The notes below the pieces were generated by a model. It had not been told where the DNA came from. It saw nothing but the letters and a program-made list of their open reading frames with translations, and did not search any database. A stretch of 64,000 bases of DNA from Pseudomonadota bacterium (GTDB taxonomy: Bacteria > Pseudomonadota > Alphaproteobacteria > Sphingomonadales > Sphingomonadaceae), in assembly GCA_023457895.1 (NCBI GenBank), contig JAEXAY010000020.1:27598-91597 (forward strand), read 5' to 3'. The translations under genes and the position numbers were made by a program. Positions 1-8,658 of the stretch are shown piece after piece. Each line of letters starts with the position of its first letter. Position 1 is the stretch's first letter.

Positions 1-189
1 ACCCGCACCGAGGCCGCCGTGCTGCGCTTTCTCGGCTGGGGGCGTTCCAATTCGGACATTTCGGTGCTGCTCAACGTCAACGACAACACCGTGCGCACGC
101 ATATGAACAACGCCGTCCGCAAGCTGGGAGTCGATGGCATGCGCGAACTGAATTCGATCGCCGGGCTGCTGTTCCACCCGGTCGAATAG
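1..189 (+). CDS. LuxR/FixJ-type HTH regulator, C-terminal end (partial)
   Basis: This open frame enters from the left edge and ends in TAG. The 62 visible residues form a LuxR/GerE-type DNA-binding helix-turn-helix: TRTEAAVLRFL, then SNSDISVLLNVNDNTVRTHMNN, then AVRKLGV, matching the scaffold and recognition helices of that family. The receiver or sensor part lies outside the window, so the signal it responds to cannot be told. It converges with the carboxypeptidase gene, separated by 3 bases. Confidence 0.8.
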   Translation, partial: TRTEAAVLRFLGWGRSNSDISVLLNVNDNTVRTHMNNAVRKLGVDGMRELNSIAGLLFHPVE

Positions 190-192
190 CCT

Positions 193-1674
193 TCAGTTTT
201 CTGATGCGATCAGCACCAATGCCCGGTCGATGATCGCCGTCATCGACTTGTCGCCCGGCACGTCATTGGCAAAGGCGGAAAATACCAGCCTTTGCCCGCG
301 CGCACTGGTCATGTAGCCCGACAGCGCGTTGGCCTGATTGAGCGTACCGGTCTTGGCGTTGACCTTGCCATCGAGAATCGTTCCCGAAAAGCGGCGGCGC
401 AAAGTCCCGTCCACGCCGCCAACCGGCAGCGTCTCCTGCCATGTCGCGCCCCAGGGTTGCGCGCTGATCCAGCGCAGCAGACGCACCGTCGCGCGCGGCG
501 ATACGCGGTTATAGGTGGACATGCCCGATCCATCGGAGAAGTCATAGGCGGTGCGCGGCACGCCCGCGGCAACGAGCATGGCTTCGACCGCCTTGTGCCC
601 GCCCGCAACCGTCGCTTCGCCGCGCGCCGCGCCAAGGCGGCGGAGCAGCAGGTCAGTGTGTAGATTCTGGCTCACCTTGTTGATCGTGCGGATGTCATCC
701 GCCAGCGGCCCGGGTTCGAGGGTCGCAAGTGGCGTCACCGTATAAGCGGAGGGCTGCTGATCGGCGGGACGGTAGCGCGAGCTGATCGTCCCTTTGACCC
801 GCACCTTGCGCTGCTTCAGCATCTCGCCCAGCTGCCAGGCGGTATAATGCGCCGGATCGTCGATGCCGAGCCGCAGGCGTGAAGGTTCCTTTCCGGCAAC
901 CAGCGTGCCGGTCAGCCGCACGGTCCGGCTATTGGGCAGGCGCCAATAATTGATGCCGGTTTCGCCCGCCGTCACCGTCTGCAGCCGGTTTTCGATCGAG
1001 AAATAGGGAAGAGCATCCACCTTAACCGGTTCGCCCGCCCTGGCGCCGGGCGTGATCGTCAACACCAGCTCATTATCGTCCAGCGTCAGGGCGGAAATGG
1101 CGGTACCGTACCAGCCGGGAATATTGTTCCACGCCATTCCGGCGCTCCAGCGTTCATCGGCGAACCAGCTGCCATCACCGATGATGTTGCCGACCGTCCG
1201 ATATGAGCGGGCAATGGCGTCGGCGAGGGTCGACAGGCAATTGACCGTGCAATCAGGAGCGCTCGACATGCGTGCGTCGCCATAGCCGGCGACGATGATA
1301 TCGGGCCGCCTTTTCCTGCCTTCGGCAAGCACCGCGTTGCCGCGCGGCAGGGCGCCACCGGTCAGCTCGGGCAGCACCGTATAGGCCGCCGCCGTGGTAA
1401 ACAGCTTGGTGTTCGAGGCGGGGACAAAACGCTCATCGGGCCGGATCGCAACGATCTCGCGCCCGTCGGCCGTGGTCACGACGAGCCCAATGCGCGTGCC
1501 CGCAGGCGCTTCGGACAACAGGACTGCCACCCGCTCCTGAAGCGTGGACGCAGCCGGTCTCGCGGCAGCCGGGCGAACGTCCAGTTTCCCGCTCTGTCCC
1601 GCCGCGGGCACTGCAAGGCCGAGCATGGCAACCCCAACGGCCACGACTGGACTGATGTTTCGCACGAAATTCAT
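193..1674 (-). CDS. dacB: D-alanyl-D-alanine carboxypeptidase/endopeptidase, PBP4 family
   Basis: This is a serine peptidase (S13 family) that trims or cleaves D-Ala-containing peptides of peptidoglycan in the periplasm. All three penicillin-binding motifs are visible: SNTK (nucleophile Ser about residue 87), SQN in KVSQNLHTDLL (SxN), and KTG in AKTGTLNQ near the C terminus. With the start chosen here (493 aa) the protein opens with MNFVRNISPVVAVGVAMLGL, a clear signal peptide ending near AAGQ. The frame runs 23 codons further upstream, but that would bury the signal peptide. It lies downstream of the nuclease and a terminator separates them. Confidence 0.9.
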   Translation of the reverse strand: MNFVRNISPVVAVGVAMLGLAVPAAGQSGKLDVRPAAARPAASTLQERVAVLLSEAPAGTRIGLVVTTADGREIVAIRPDERFVPASNTKLFTTAAAYTVLPELTGGALPRGNAVLAEGRKRRPDIIVAGYGDARMSSAPDCTVNCLSTLADAIARSYRTVGNIIGDGSWFADERWSAGMAWNNIPGWYGTAISALTLDDNELVLTITPGARAGEPVKVDALPYFSIENRLQTVTAGETGINYWRLPNSRTVRLTGTLVAGKEPSRLRLGIDDPAHYTAWQLGEMLKQRKVRVKGTISSRYRPADQQPSAYTVTPLATLEPGPLADDIRTINKVSQNLHTDLLLRRLGAARGEATVAGGHKAVEAMLVAAGVPRTAYDFSDGSGMSTYNRVSPRATVRLLRWISAQPWGATWQETLPVGGVDGTLRRRFSGTILDGKVNAKTGTLNQANALSGYMTSARGQRLVFSAFANDVPGDKSMTAIIDRALVLIASEN

Positions 1675-1704
1675 CACGCGACCGTAGCGGGAAAAGTGGC
1701 AATG

Positions 1705-1732
1705 AAAAAGGCGGTCCGCACAGGCCGGACCG
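1705..1732 (-). terminator. Rho-independent terminator behind the nuclease gene
   Basis: A perfect 7-bp stem (CGGTCCG / CGGACCG, 7-base loop) lies 27 bases past the nuclease stop. Read on the minus strand it is followed by GCCTTTTTC, giving the expected T-tract. It should insulate dacB from nuclease transcription. Confidence 0.7.
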
Positions 1733-1758
1733 TCTTGATACAAAAATCAGTAATGGCC

Positions 1759-4700
1759 TCAGAGAAACAGGCCGAAATCGAATTCCGGATTGTCCCGCTC
1801 CACGCGCACCGTGTTGAAGTCGGATATGCCGAGCAAGGTTACCTGGCCGCCCAAAAGGTGGAGGACGGTGTCAATCTGCCCATCATGGTTGACGTCGCGA
1901 TACTGGACGCGGTTGATCTGCGCGCCATATTCGAGCACCAGCACATCTTCGGCCGCGTCGAAATCGGTCACGACATCGTTGCCGCCAAGGTAAGAGAACG
2001 CAAAGCGGTCAGCGCCAGCGCCGCCGGTGAGCGTGTCATGGCCCTGGCCGCCATTGAGATAATCCCGCCCTGCACCGCCCAGCAGCGTATCGCTACCGAG
2101 CCCGCCGAACAGGAAGTCGTTGCCTGTACCGCCATCTAGCAGATCGTTGCCGATTCCGCCGTAGAGCCTGTCATGCCCTTCACGGCCGAAAAGGCTGTCA
2201 TTGCCCACAAGGCCGTAAAGCGTATCTTCGCCTGCGGTGCCCTGCAGAGAGTCAGCGCGGAAACTACCCCATTTGCTGATACCGTCATCAATACCCGTCA
2301 CGGTGACGCTCGCCGTCGCGGTGCTGGTCAGCCCCTGTGCGTCAACGATGGTGTAGGTGAAGTGATCGACATAGGTCTCCCCGGGGGCCAGCGCATCGAA
2401 CGCATCATGGTCGGCGACATAGCGCAGCGTGCGGGTTTCTGCATCGAAGATGACCGTTCCCAGCGTTGCGCTGCTGTCCACCGCGCTGATGCTGATCTGG
2501 TCTCCGGCATCAGGATCATGATCGTTGGCGATGAGGCTGTTCCACAGATTATCGGTCGTGGCGTCCTCGTCCACCGCGACATGGTCATTGACGGCCACCG
2601 GCGCCTCGTTGACATCGCCGATGGTGATGGTGAAGCTCTGCTCGGTGTAGAGCCCGCCCTGATCAGTGACGCGCGCAAGCAGCATATGGCTCGCCGCCGC
2701 TTCATGGTCAAAGCTCCGCGTCGCAGTGATGACACCGGTTGCAGCATCAACCGCAAAGGCTCCATCCGCATCATTGACGAGGCTGTAACGCAGGACGTTG
2801 CCGGGCGTGTCGGTCGCCGACAGCGTACCCACCACGGCTCCGGGCGCGTTGTTTTCGTCGATGTCTCCGCCGTCCAGCACAAGATCGCGCGGCGCCAGCG
2901 GCATGTAGAAGCTTGCGACGATCGGGTCATGGTCGGTCGCACGCGCCGCCGTATCGGGCTGTTCCGCATTGCGATGGACAACGTCGGCCATCGCGCCCGC
3001 GTAGAGCCCGCCGGTCACCAGCAGATTGTCGAGATTCTGGGCGTTGCCTTCGAAGATATAAGTATAGCGTTCTTCCTCGGGCAGCAGGCGGAGCACATTG
3101 CTGAGTACGCCATCCTGTTCCAGCATGGTCAGCGAATGCTCGAAATAGAAGGCGTTGAAATCGCCCATCACCGCGATGTTGCGGCCCGGATCACCGGCCA
3201 GCAGGTCGAACACATAGGCGGAAATGGCGGCGGACTGCGCATCGCGCGAACCTTCACCGGCGTTGAGCGGCGGCTGGTTCGCGCCAAACAGCGGATCGCT
3301 GCCCCCGCGCGACGTGGAGTGCACCGAAATCGCGGTCACGATCTGGCTGTTGAACTCGAACGAAGCCACCAGCGGATTGCGGCTGCCGTTGAACGCGCTG
3401 CCTGTAATCAGCTCGGCGCTGCCTTCGACATAGCCGACGCGATCCATATTGTAGAGGAAGCCGTTGCGGATATTCCCATTGGGTTCGCCGCCGGTCGAGT
3501 TCGCCACGGTCGGGGTGATCTCGATATACATATAGTTGGGACCGCCGATCGCACTGATCGCGTCGATGAGCCCCTGCGCGGTGACATAGCCCGAAAGATC
3601 GGCGCCCTTGCCCGCGCCGTCGCCATCCTGGATTTCCTGAAGACCGATGATGTCAGGCGCGCCAAGGCCGTAAACGATATCGTCCGCCAATATGTCGAAC
3701 TTGTTGTCGCCCGGATCGAGATTTTCGACATTATAGGTTGCGATGGTCAGTGTATCGGGGCCGTTGGTGAGGCTGGTTTCCTCCCGGCTGAGCGGCCCCG
3801 CATCCTGCACGATGCTCACCGCTTCCGTGACTGAAAGCTGGTAGCTCTGAAAATCATAGGTCATGATGCCGGTCACGCTCGACAATATGTCACCCTGCGT
3901 GAACGCCGGCTGGTAGCCGGCAAACAGCCCGAGATCATCGTCCAGCTGGATGCGTTCCGGGTTCATGTCCGGGTAAAGACCGTCATTGTCGCTGTCGGAA
4001 ATGGTAATCCCGCCCCGGCTATTGACGCCGGTCGCATGAGTGCCGCCCGATGCGACCACCCAGGTTTCATTATAATTGTTGGTCGGGCTGACAACGAGCG
4101 GCGCATCGACCGTGACGCGCATGCCTTCGAGCGATTCATAGAAATCGGCCGCGTCATTCTCCGGGTCATAGATGGTAAAGCCATCATCATCGAAAATATG
4201 CGTTGGCGGATTGATACCGCCGGTTCCGATGATCGTGCTGGGGAGCGCATGCCCGCCCGACAGGATGCTGACCGACGACTGGTTGAGCGTGGTGATGCTG
4301 AGATTGTCGGCATTGCCGCCGGGCAGCACTTCGTTGACCACGCCGGTCACGCGCGCAAGGTCGCCGATTGCGACGGCGGGCGCGGTACCTGTCAGCACGA
4401 AGATCGCGTCCGAGGTGCGCACGTTGCCGTCCCCGGCCGCATCCTGGATATAATAGCCGTTGCTGTCGATCGCGGTCACAATGCCTTCGGTGGTGACGAT
4501 CTGGGTGCGATAGTCGGAGATATGCCCTTCACCCTGAATCTCGTAGATATGAAGGTTGATGGGATCATCGTTGCGGATGGTTACGGTCGCGCTGCCATCG
4601 GCGATCGTCGCGCCCGACGCATTGCCGAGCTGGACCGAAAGCGTTTCGTTGCGTTCGGCGACGGTGTCCCCGGCAATGGCGAAAGTGATGCTCTGCTGCG

Positions 4701-6273
4701 TCACGCCGGGCGCAAAGACGACCGTTCCCGTCATCGTGACACCGACCCCGAGATCAGAGGCGTCGGCCGTCCCATCGAGCACCAGCGCATAATCCACGCT
4801 CGCGTTGAGAGCAGTGCCGCCCGCACGCCGGACGGTAACCGTCACCAGCGTTTCACCGCTGTCGCCTTCGGTGACCGTCGTATCGGATACGCGCAGCTCA
4901 CCGGGAAGGTTGGGCGAAAGGAAATCCTGTCCCGCATTGACCGAACCGAAATTATCCGCCGCCGCGCTACGCCAGCTGAAATCTTCATAGCTTGACCCGC
5001 TGCCAACGAGTTGCAGCGAATAGCCTGCCCCCGGTGCGGGATCTTCGGCGACGCCTATGTCCGTGCTCATCATGCCGGCCGCCGGACCGTTGGTTGCGAC
5101 AAACGCGCCTTCATAGGAGAGGAACTGGACGACGCCCGAGGGGCTGACCAGCGCCACGCCATCCGGCGCGCCATTCTGGATGCCTGCGGCGGGACCTGCA
5201 AAGCTGAGCGTGCCGAACCCGTCATCCTGATCGCCGATCACACCCGAGAGCGCCACCGTGGCATAGCTTTGCCCGTTGCCGCCATTGTAGAAAACAAGGC
5301 TCCAGCCGGCGAGATTGGTGCCGGCCGCACCGGCGATCTCGACGGCTTCGCCGACATCCGTACCGCTATTGTCATAGTGAATTTCGTTGATGAACACGAC
5401 CGGCGGGGGGCTGTCATCATTGACGATCGTGCCCGTCGCCACGGCATTGGTGATCGTCGCGCCGCCCGTGGGATTGCTCAGCGTGATCGTGACAGTTTCA
5501 TTCGTTTCGATCGCGGTATCGCCCGTGACCTCAAGGGTTATGGTCGCGCTGGTCTGGCCGGCGGCGAACTGGACCGTTCCGTTGAGTTGCGTGCCGGCGG
5601 CAAAATCGCTGGCGGACGCGCTGCCGAAACCGATGATGTAATCGGCAGAGACAGCGCCCGCGCTGCCATTGGCGCGCGTTACGGTGAAGGTCATCGCGGT
5701 TGTGCCGCTGTTGCCTTCCAGCACTGTCACATCGTTGATCGCCAACGTGCCCGGCTGCGCCGTTGCGGCGAAGCTCTGGCCACTATTGACTGCGCCAAAC
5801 GTCGCGCCATTGCCCGCCGCCCAGATGAAATCACTGTATTGCGAGCCCGTTCCGGTCAATTGCAGCGAGAGGCCAGCTGCCGGAACCGGATTATCTTCCA
5901 TCACGCCGATATTGGTGCTGGTCATGCCTGCCGCCGGACCGTTGGTCGCGGTAAAAACCCCTTCATAGGACAGGAACTGGACGACGTTTCCGGCCGGATC
6001 GATCAGCGCGAAACCGTCGGGTTCGGTTCCTCCCGCATTTCCATTTTGCAACCAGTTGGTCGCGCCGGAAAAGGCCAACGTACCGAACCCATTGCCCTGG
6101 TCGGGAATGATGCCGGTCAGATAGACCGTGGCATAGGAGGAACCGCCATTGCCATTATAGAGGACGATCCTCCAGCCCGTGAGATCGGTCCCGGCGGTTC
6201 CGGCAAGTTCGATCGCCTCGCTGACATCGGTGCCGACATTGTCATAGTGAATTTCATTGAAAAAAACGGCCAT
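1759..6273 (-). CDS. ExeM/NucH-family extracellular nuclease with RTX repeats
   Basis: A 1504-residue secreted nuclease expected to degrade extracellular DNA. Order from the N terminus: lamin-tail-like domain (about 1-165), Calx-beta (about 175-288), a second lamin-tail-like (292-455) and Calx-beta (460-568) copy, an ExeM-type OB domain beginning LHIYEIQGEG (about 572), and an endonuclease/exonuclease/phosphatase domain (about 840-1120) with YNVENLD, GLQEIQD, VMGDFNAF and ATDHDPIV. Cadherin-like domains follow (about 1125-1330), then RTX nonapeptides of the GGxGxD type (about 1350-1425). There is no Sec signal; the C-terminal RTX block implies type I secretion. A strong GGGGAGG ribosome site precedes the ATG. 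The gene lies just downstream of the Pho operon. Whether it is phosphate-regulated is inference. Confidence 0.88.
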   Translation of the reverse strand: MAVFFNEIHYDNVGTDVSEAIELAGTAGTDLTGWRIVLYNGNGGSSYATVYLTGIIPDQGNGFGTLAFSGATNWLQNGNAGGTEPDGFALIDPAGNVVQFLSYEGVFTATNGPAAGMTSTNIGVMEDNPVPAAGLSLQLTGTGSQYSDFIWAAGNGATFGAVNSGQSFAATAQPGTLAINDVTVLEGNSGTTAMTFTVTRANGSAGAVSADYIIGFGSASASDFAAGTQLNGTVQFAAGQTSATITLEVTGDTAIETNETVTITLSNPTGGATITNAVATGTIVNDDSPPPVVFINEIHYDNSGTDVGEAVEIAGAAGTNLAGWSLVFYNGGNGQSYATVALSGVIGDQDDGFGTLSFAGPAAGIQNGAPDGVALVSPSGVVQFLSYEGAFVATNGPAAGMMSTDIGVAEDPAPGAGYSLQLVGSGSSYEDFSWRSAAADNFGSVNAGQDFLSPNLPGELRVSDTTVTEGDSGETLVTVTVRRAGGTALNASVDYALVLDGTADASDLGVGVTMTGTVVFAPGVTQQSITFAIAGDTVAERNETLSVQLGNASGATIADGSATVTIRNDDPINLHIYEIQGEGHISDYRTQIVTTEGIVTAIDSNGYYIQDAAGDGNVRTSDAIFVLTGTAPAVAIGDLARVTGVVNEVLPGGNADNLSITTLNQSSVSILSGGHALPSTIIGTGGINPPTHIFDDDGFTIYDPENDAADFYESLEGMRVTVDAPLVVSPTNNYNETWVVASGGTHATGVNSRGGITISDSDNDGLYPDMNPERIQLDDDLGLFAGYQPAFTQGDILSSVTGIMTYDFQSYQLSVTEAVSIVQDAGPLSREETSLTNGPDTLTIATYNVENLDPGDNKFDILADDIVYGLGAPDIIGLQEIQDGDGAGKGADLSGYVTAQGLIDAISAIGGPNYMYIEITPTVANSTGGEPNGNIRNGFLYNMDRVGYVEGSAELITGSAFNGSRNPLVASFEFNSQIVTAISVHSTSRGGSDPLFGANQPPLNAGEGSRDAQSAAISAYVFDLLAGDPGRNIAVMGDFNAFYFEHSLTMLEQDGVLSNVLRLLPEEERYTYIFEGNAQNLDNLLVTGGLYAGAMADVVHRNAEQPDTAARATDHDPIVASFYMPLAPRDLVLDGGDIDENNAPGAVVGTLSATDTPGNVLRYSLVNDADGAFAVDAATGVITATRSFDHEAAASHMLLARVTDQGGLYTEQSFTITIGDVNEAPVAVNDHVAVDEDATTDNLWNSLIANDHDPDAGDQISISAVDSSATLGTVIFDAETRTLRYVADHDAFDALAPGETYVDHFTYTIVDAQGLTSTATASVTVTGIDDGISKWGSFRADSLQGTAGEDTLYGLVGNDSLFGREGHDRLYGGIGNDLLDGGTGNDFLFGGLGSDTLLGGAGRDYLNGGQGHDTLTGGAGADRFAFSYLGGNDVVTDFDAAEDVLVLEYGAQINRVQYRDVNHDGQIDTVLHLLGGQVTLLGISDFNTVRVERDNPEFDFGLFL

Positions 6274-6394
6274 GCCAGCCTCCCCGTAAATGACCTCAAC
6301 GCCGTAACTGGACGAGTCCGGCTAACGATCGGTGATACCAGAAAAAATCCATGCGGCTACCACATGTGGGACGCATGGTTTCATGACCACCTAC

Positions 6395-6410
6395 TTGTCA
6401 TTTATGACGG
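6395..6410 (-). promoter_or_regulatory. Weak Pho-box-like half site upstream of the nuclease
   Basis: On the minus strand CCGTCATAAATGACAA lies about 120 bases before the nuclease ATG. Its first heptamer matches the PhoB half-site CTGTCAT well, but the second heptamer at 11-bp spacing is poor. This is a weak candidate in the 210-base gap between phoB and the nuclease, where nothing else was recognised. Confidence 0.3.
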
Positions 6411-6483
6411 ATTAGAGAATGCTGGCAGATGGGGGCGCTTCATATATTCGCGCCAGCCAGGAGCGCGCAAAAATCACCCGGCC

Positions 6484-7173
6484 TCAGGCGCCGTCGAGCG
6501 CATATCCGGCCGAACGCACGGTTCGCACCAGATCTTCCATGCCGGGCAGATTGATCGCCTTGCGCAACCGGCGAATGTGCACGTCGACGGTACGCAGTTC
6601 GATATCGCTGTCATGCCCCCATACCGCATCGAGCAATTGCCCGCGCGAGAAGACCCGGCCCGGATTTTCCATGAAATGGCGCAGCAGGCGGAATTCGGTC
6701 GGGCCGAGGTTGATGACCTCGCCCGCACGCGTCACCCGGTGTGAACCCGCATCCAGCGTTAGGTCCTGCACCGTCAGCACTTCCCCGGCCAAGGCAGGGC
6801 GGACGCGCCGCAGGATCGAATCGACCCGTGCCATCAGTTCCCGGGTCGAGAAGGGCTTGGAGACATAATCATCCGCGCCGGTTTCAAGCCCGCGCACCCG
6901 GTCATCTTCAGTATCGCGCGCCGTCAGCATGATGATCGGCACATTGGCGGTCTGCTTGTCGCGGCGCAGGCGGCGGCACACCTCGATCCCCGAAGTGCCC
7001 TCGACCATCCAGTCAAGGATCACAAGGTCGGGGCATTGCTCCGTCGCCAGCAACAGCGCCTCGTCGCCATTGGGCGTCGAGCGCACCGTATAGCCTTCAT
7101 TGCGGAAGCGGTATTCGAGCAGCTCGGCAAGAGCAGCATCATCTTCCACCAGCAAAAGCGCGGGCCTGTACAT
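6484..7173 (-). CDS. phoB: Phosphate regulon response regulator PhoB
   Basis: OmpR/PhoB-family response regulator of 229 aa. The receiver domain has acidic residues E10-D11-D12, phospho-acceptor D54 (VILDWM) and K107 (YVSKPFS). The C-terminal winged helix runs from about 130, with LGPTEFRLLRHFMENPGRVFSR and VDVHIRRLRKAI typical of PhoB. It is the last gene of the phoR-pstSCAB-phoU-phoB operon, 14 bases after phoU. It should be phosphorylated by PhoR under phosphate limitation and bind Pho boxes such as those noted ahead of phoR and pstS. Confidence 0.95.
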   Translation of the reverse strand: MYRPALLLVEDDAALAELLEYRFRNEGYTVRSTPNGDEALLLATEQCPDLVILDWMVEGTSGIEVCRRLRRDKQTANVPIIMLTARDTEDDRVRGLETGADDYVSKPFSTRELMARVDSILRRVRPALAGEVLTVQDLTLDAGSHRVTRAGEVINLGPTEFRLLRHFMENPGRVFSRGQLLDAVWGHDSDIELRTVDVHIRRLRKAINLPGMEDLVRTVRSAGYALDGA

Positions 7174-7187
7174 GGTTTAACCTGCCT

Positions 7188-7862
7188 TTATACCTGTTCG
7201 TTACGGTCCGGGAGATATTCGCCTGTCGCAACAAAATAGACCTGTTCAGCGATATTGGTCGCATGATCGCCGATCCGTTCAAGATTGCGCGCGACGAACA
7301 GCAGATGCGCGGCCGCGCTGATCGTCGAGGGATTTTCCATCATGTAGCTGACCAGATTGCGGAACAGGCTGTTGTAGAGATTGTCGACCTTGGCATCGCG
7401 CGCGATGATGTCCTCGGCAGCCGCCGCATCATGGGCAGCGTGGGCCGTCAGCACATCATGGACCATCGATGAGGCAAGTTCGGACATCGCGGGAAGCAGT
7501 ACGAGCGGCTCAAAGCGGCTGGTGTCCTTGATGTCCTTGACTCGCTTGGCGATGTTCTTGGCATAATCCCCGATCCGCTCAAGGATCCCGGCCACCTTGA
7601 GGTCGGCAATCACTTCGCGCAGGTCGTCGGCCATCGGCGCCCGGAGCGCAAGGATGCGCACGGCAAGCTTGTCGACTGCATGCTCGAGCGCATCGAGCTT
7701 GGCATCGTCGGCGATCACCTGTTCGGCGAGCGCCGGATCGTGCCGCACCAACGCGTCCATCGCGCGCGTGATCGCATATTCGGCGAGGCCGCCCATTTCG
7801 GCAATTAGCCCGCGTAGCCGGGTGATGTCCTCGTCGAATGCCTTGACTGTATGTTCATTCAT
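7188..7862 (-). CDS. phoU: Phosphate signalling accessory protein PhoU
   Basis: A 224-aa PhoU protein built of two similar three-helix bundles, each with the family's ERIGDxAxNIA signature (ERIGDYAKNIAKRV and ERIGDHATNIAEQV), which carry metal-ligand acidic residues. It links the Pst transporter to PhoR and dampens the response when phosphate is plentiful. The start at MNEHTVKAFDEDI lies 13 bases after pstB; a longer in-frame extension would run back into pstB and is rejected. Confidence 0.94.
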   Translation of the reverse strand: MNEHTVKAFDEDITRLRGLIAEMGGLAEYAITRAMDALVRHDPALAEQVIADDAKLDALEHAVDKLAVRILALRAPMADDLREVIADLKVAGILERIGDYAKNIAKRVKDIKDTSRFEPLVLLPAMSELASSMVHDVLTAHAAHDAAAAEDIIARDAKVDNLYNSLFRNLVSYMMENPSTISAAAHLLFVARNLERIGDHATNIAEQVYFVATGEYLPDRNEQV

Positions 7863-7875
7863 CGTCCCGCACTCC

Positions 7876-8652
7876 TTAACCGTAACGTCCGGTGATATAA
7901 TCCTTGGTCCGCTCCTCGCGCGGATTGGTGAAGATATCCGACGTTTTACCATATTCCACCATTTTGCCGAGGTGGAAGAAGGCGGTGCGCTGGGACACGC
8001 GCGCCGCCTGTTGCATCGAGTGGGTCACGATGACGATCGCGTAGCGGCCGCGCAGTTCGTGAATGAGTTCCTCGATCCGGGCCGTGGCAATCGGATCGAG
8101 CGCGGAGCAGGGCTCGTCCATCAGGATGACCTCAGGGTCGACCGCGATCGCCCGGGCGATGCAGAGACGTTGCTGCTGACCGCCCGAAAGTGCGGTGCCG
8201 CTGTCGGTAAGGCGGTCCTTGACCTCGTCCCACAGCCCGGCCTTGCTCAGCGCGGCCTCGACAATCTGTTCGAGGTCGCCCTTGTTCTGGGCCAGCCCGT
8301 GAATCTTGGGGCCATAGGCGACATTCTCAAAGATCGATTTGGGGAAAGGATTGGGCTTCTGGAAGACCATGCCGACGCGCGCGCGCAATTGCACGACGTC
8401 CATGCCGCTCTTGTAGATATCCTCGCCGTCAAGCTTGATCTCGCCCTCGACACGGGCGGACGCCACGGTGTCGTTCATGCGGTTGAGCGCACGCAGGAAG
8501 GTCGACTTGCCGCAACCCGACGGACCGATGAAGGCCGTCACATATTCCTGCGGAATATCGATCGATACCTCGTCGATCGCCTTCTTGGGGCCATAATAGA
8601 CCGACACATCGCGCGCGGTCATTTTGGGATTGGGCGTAATAAGATCGGTCAT
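7876..8652 (-). CDS. pstB: Phosphate ABC transporter ATP-binding protein PstB
   Basis: The ATPase subunit of the high-affinity phosphate importer, 258 aa. Walker A GPSGCGKST is at residues 43-51, the signature is LSGGQQQRLCIARAI, and Walker B is VILMDEPCSALDP with an H-loop in VTHSMQQAARVS. It starts 6 bases after pstA, so translation is closely coupled. The protein is cytoplasmic, docked on PstA/PstC. Confidence 0.96.
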   Translation of the reverse strand: MTDLITPNPKMTARDVSVYYGPKKAIDEVSIDIPQEYVTAFIGPSGCGKSTFLRALNRMNDTVASARVEGEIKLDGEDIYKSGMDVVQLRARVGMVFQKPNPFPKSIFENVAYGPKIHGLAQNKGDLEQIVEAALSKAGLWDEVKDRLTDSGTALSGGQQQRLCIARAIAVDPEVILMDEPCSALDPIATARIEELIHELRGRYAIVIVTHSMQQAARVSQRTAFFHLGKMVEYGKTSDIFTNPREERTKDYITGRYG

Positions 8653-8658
8653 GATGGC

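Noticed and set aside
2000..2215. Regular repeat possibly like a CRISPR array
   Set aside because: The periodicity is the RTX nonapeptide code of the nuclease; no spacer-repeat structure.
2173..3834. 553-codon plus-strand frame
   Set aside because: It is antisense to the nuclease, whose domains are clear; the translation is Arg/His-rich without motifs, a shadow of the GC-rich codon pattern.
5011..6744. 577-codon plus-strand frame
   Set aside because: Antisense to the repeated nuclease N terminus and the end of phoB; its repeated look comes from the duplicated domains on the other strand.
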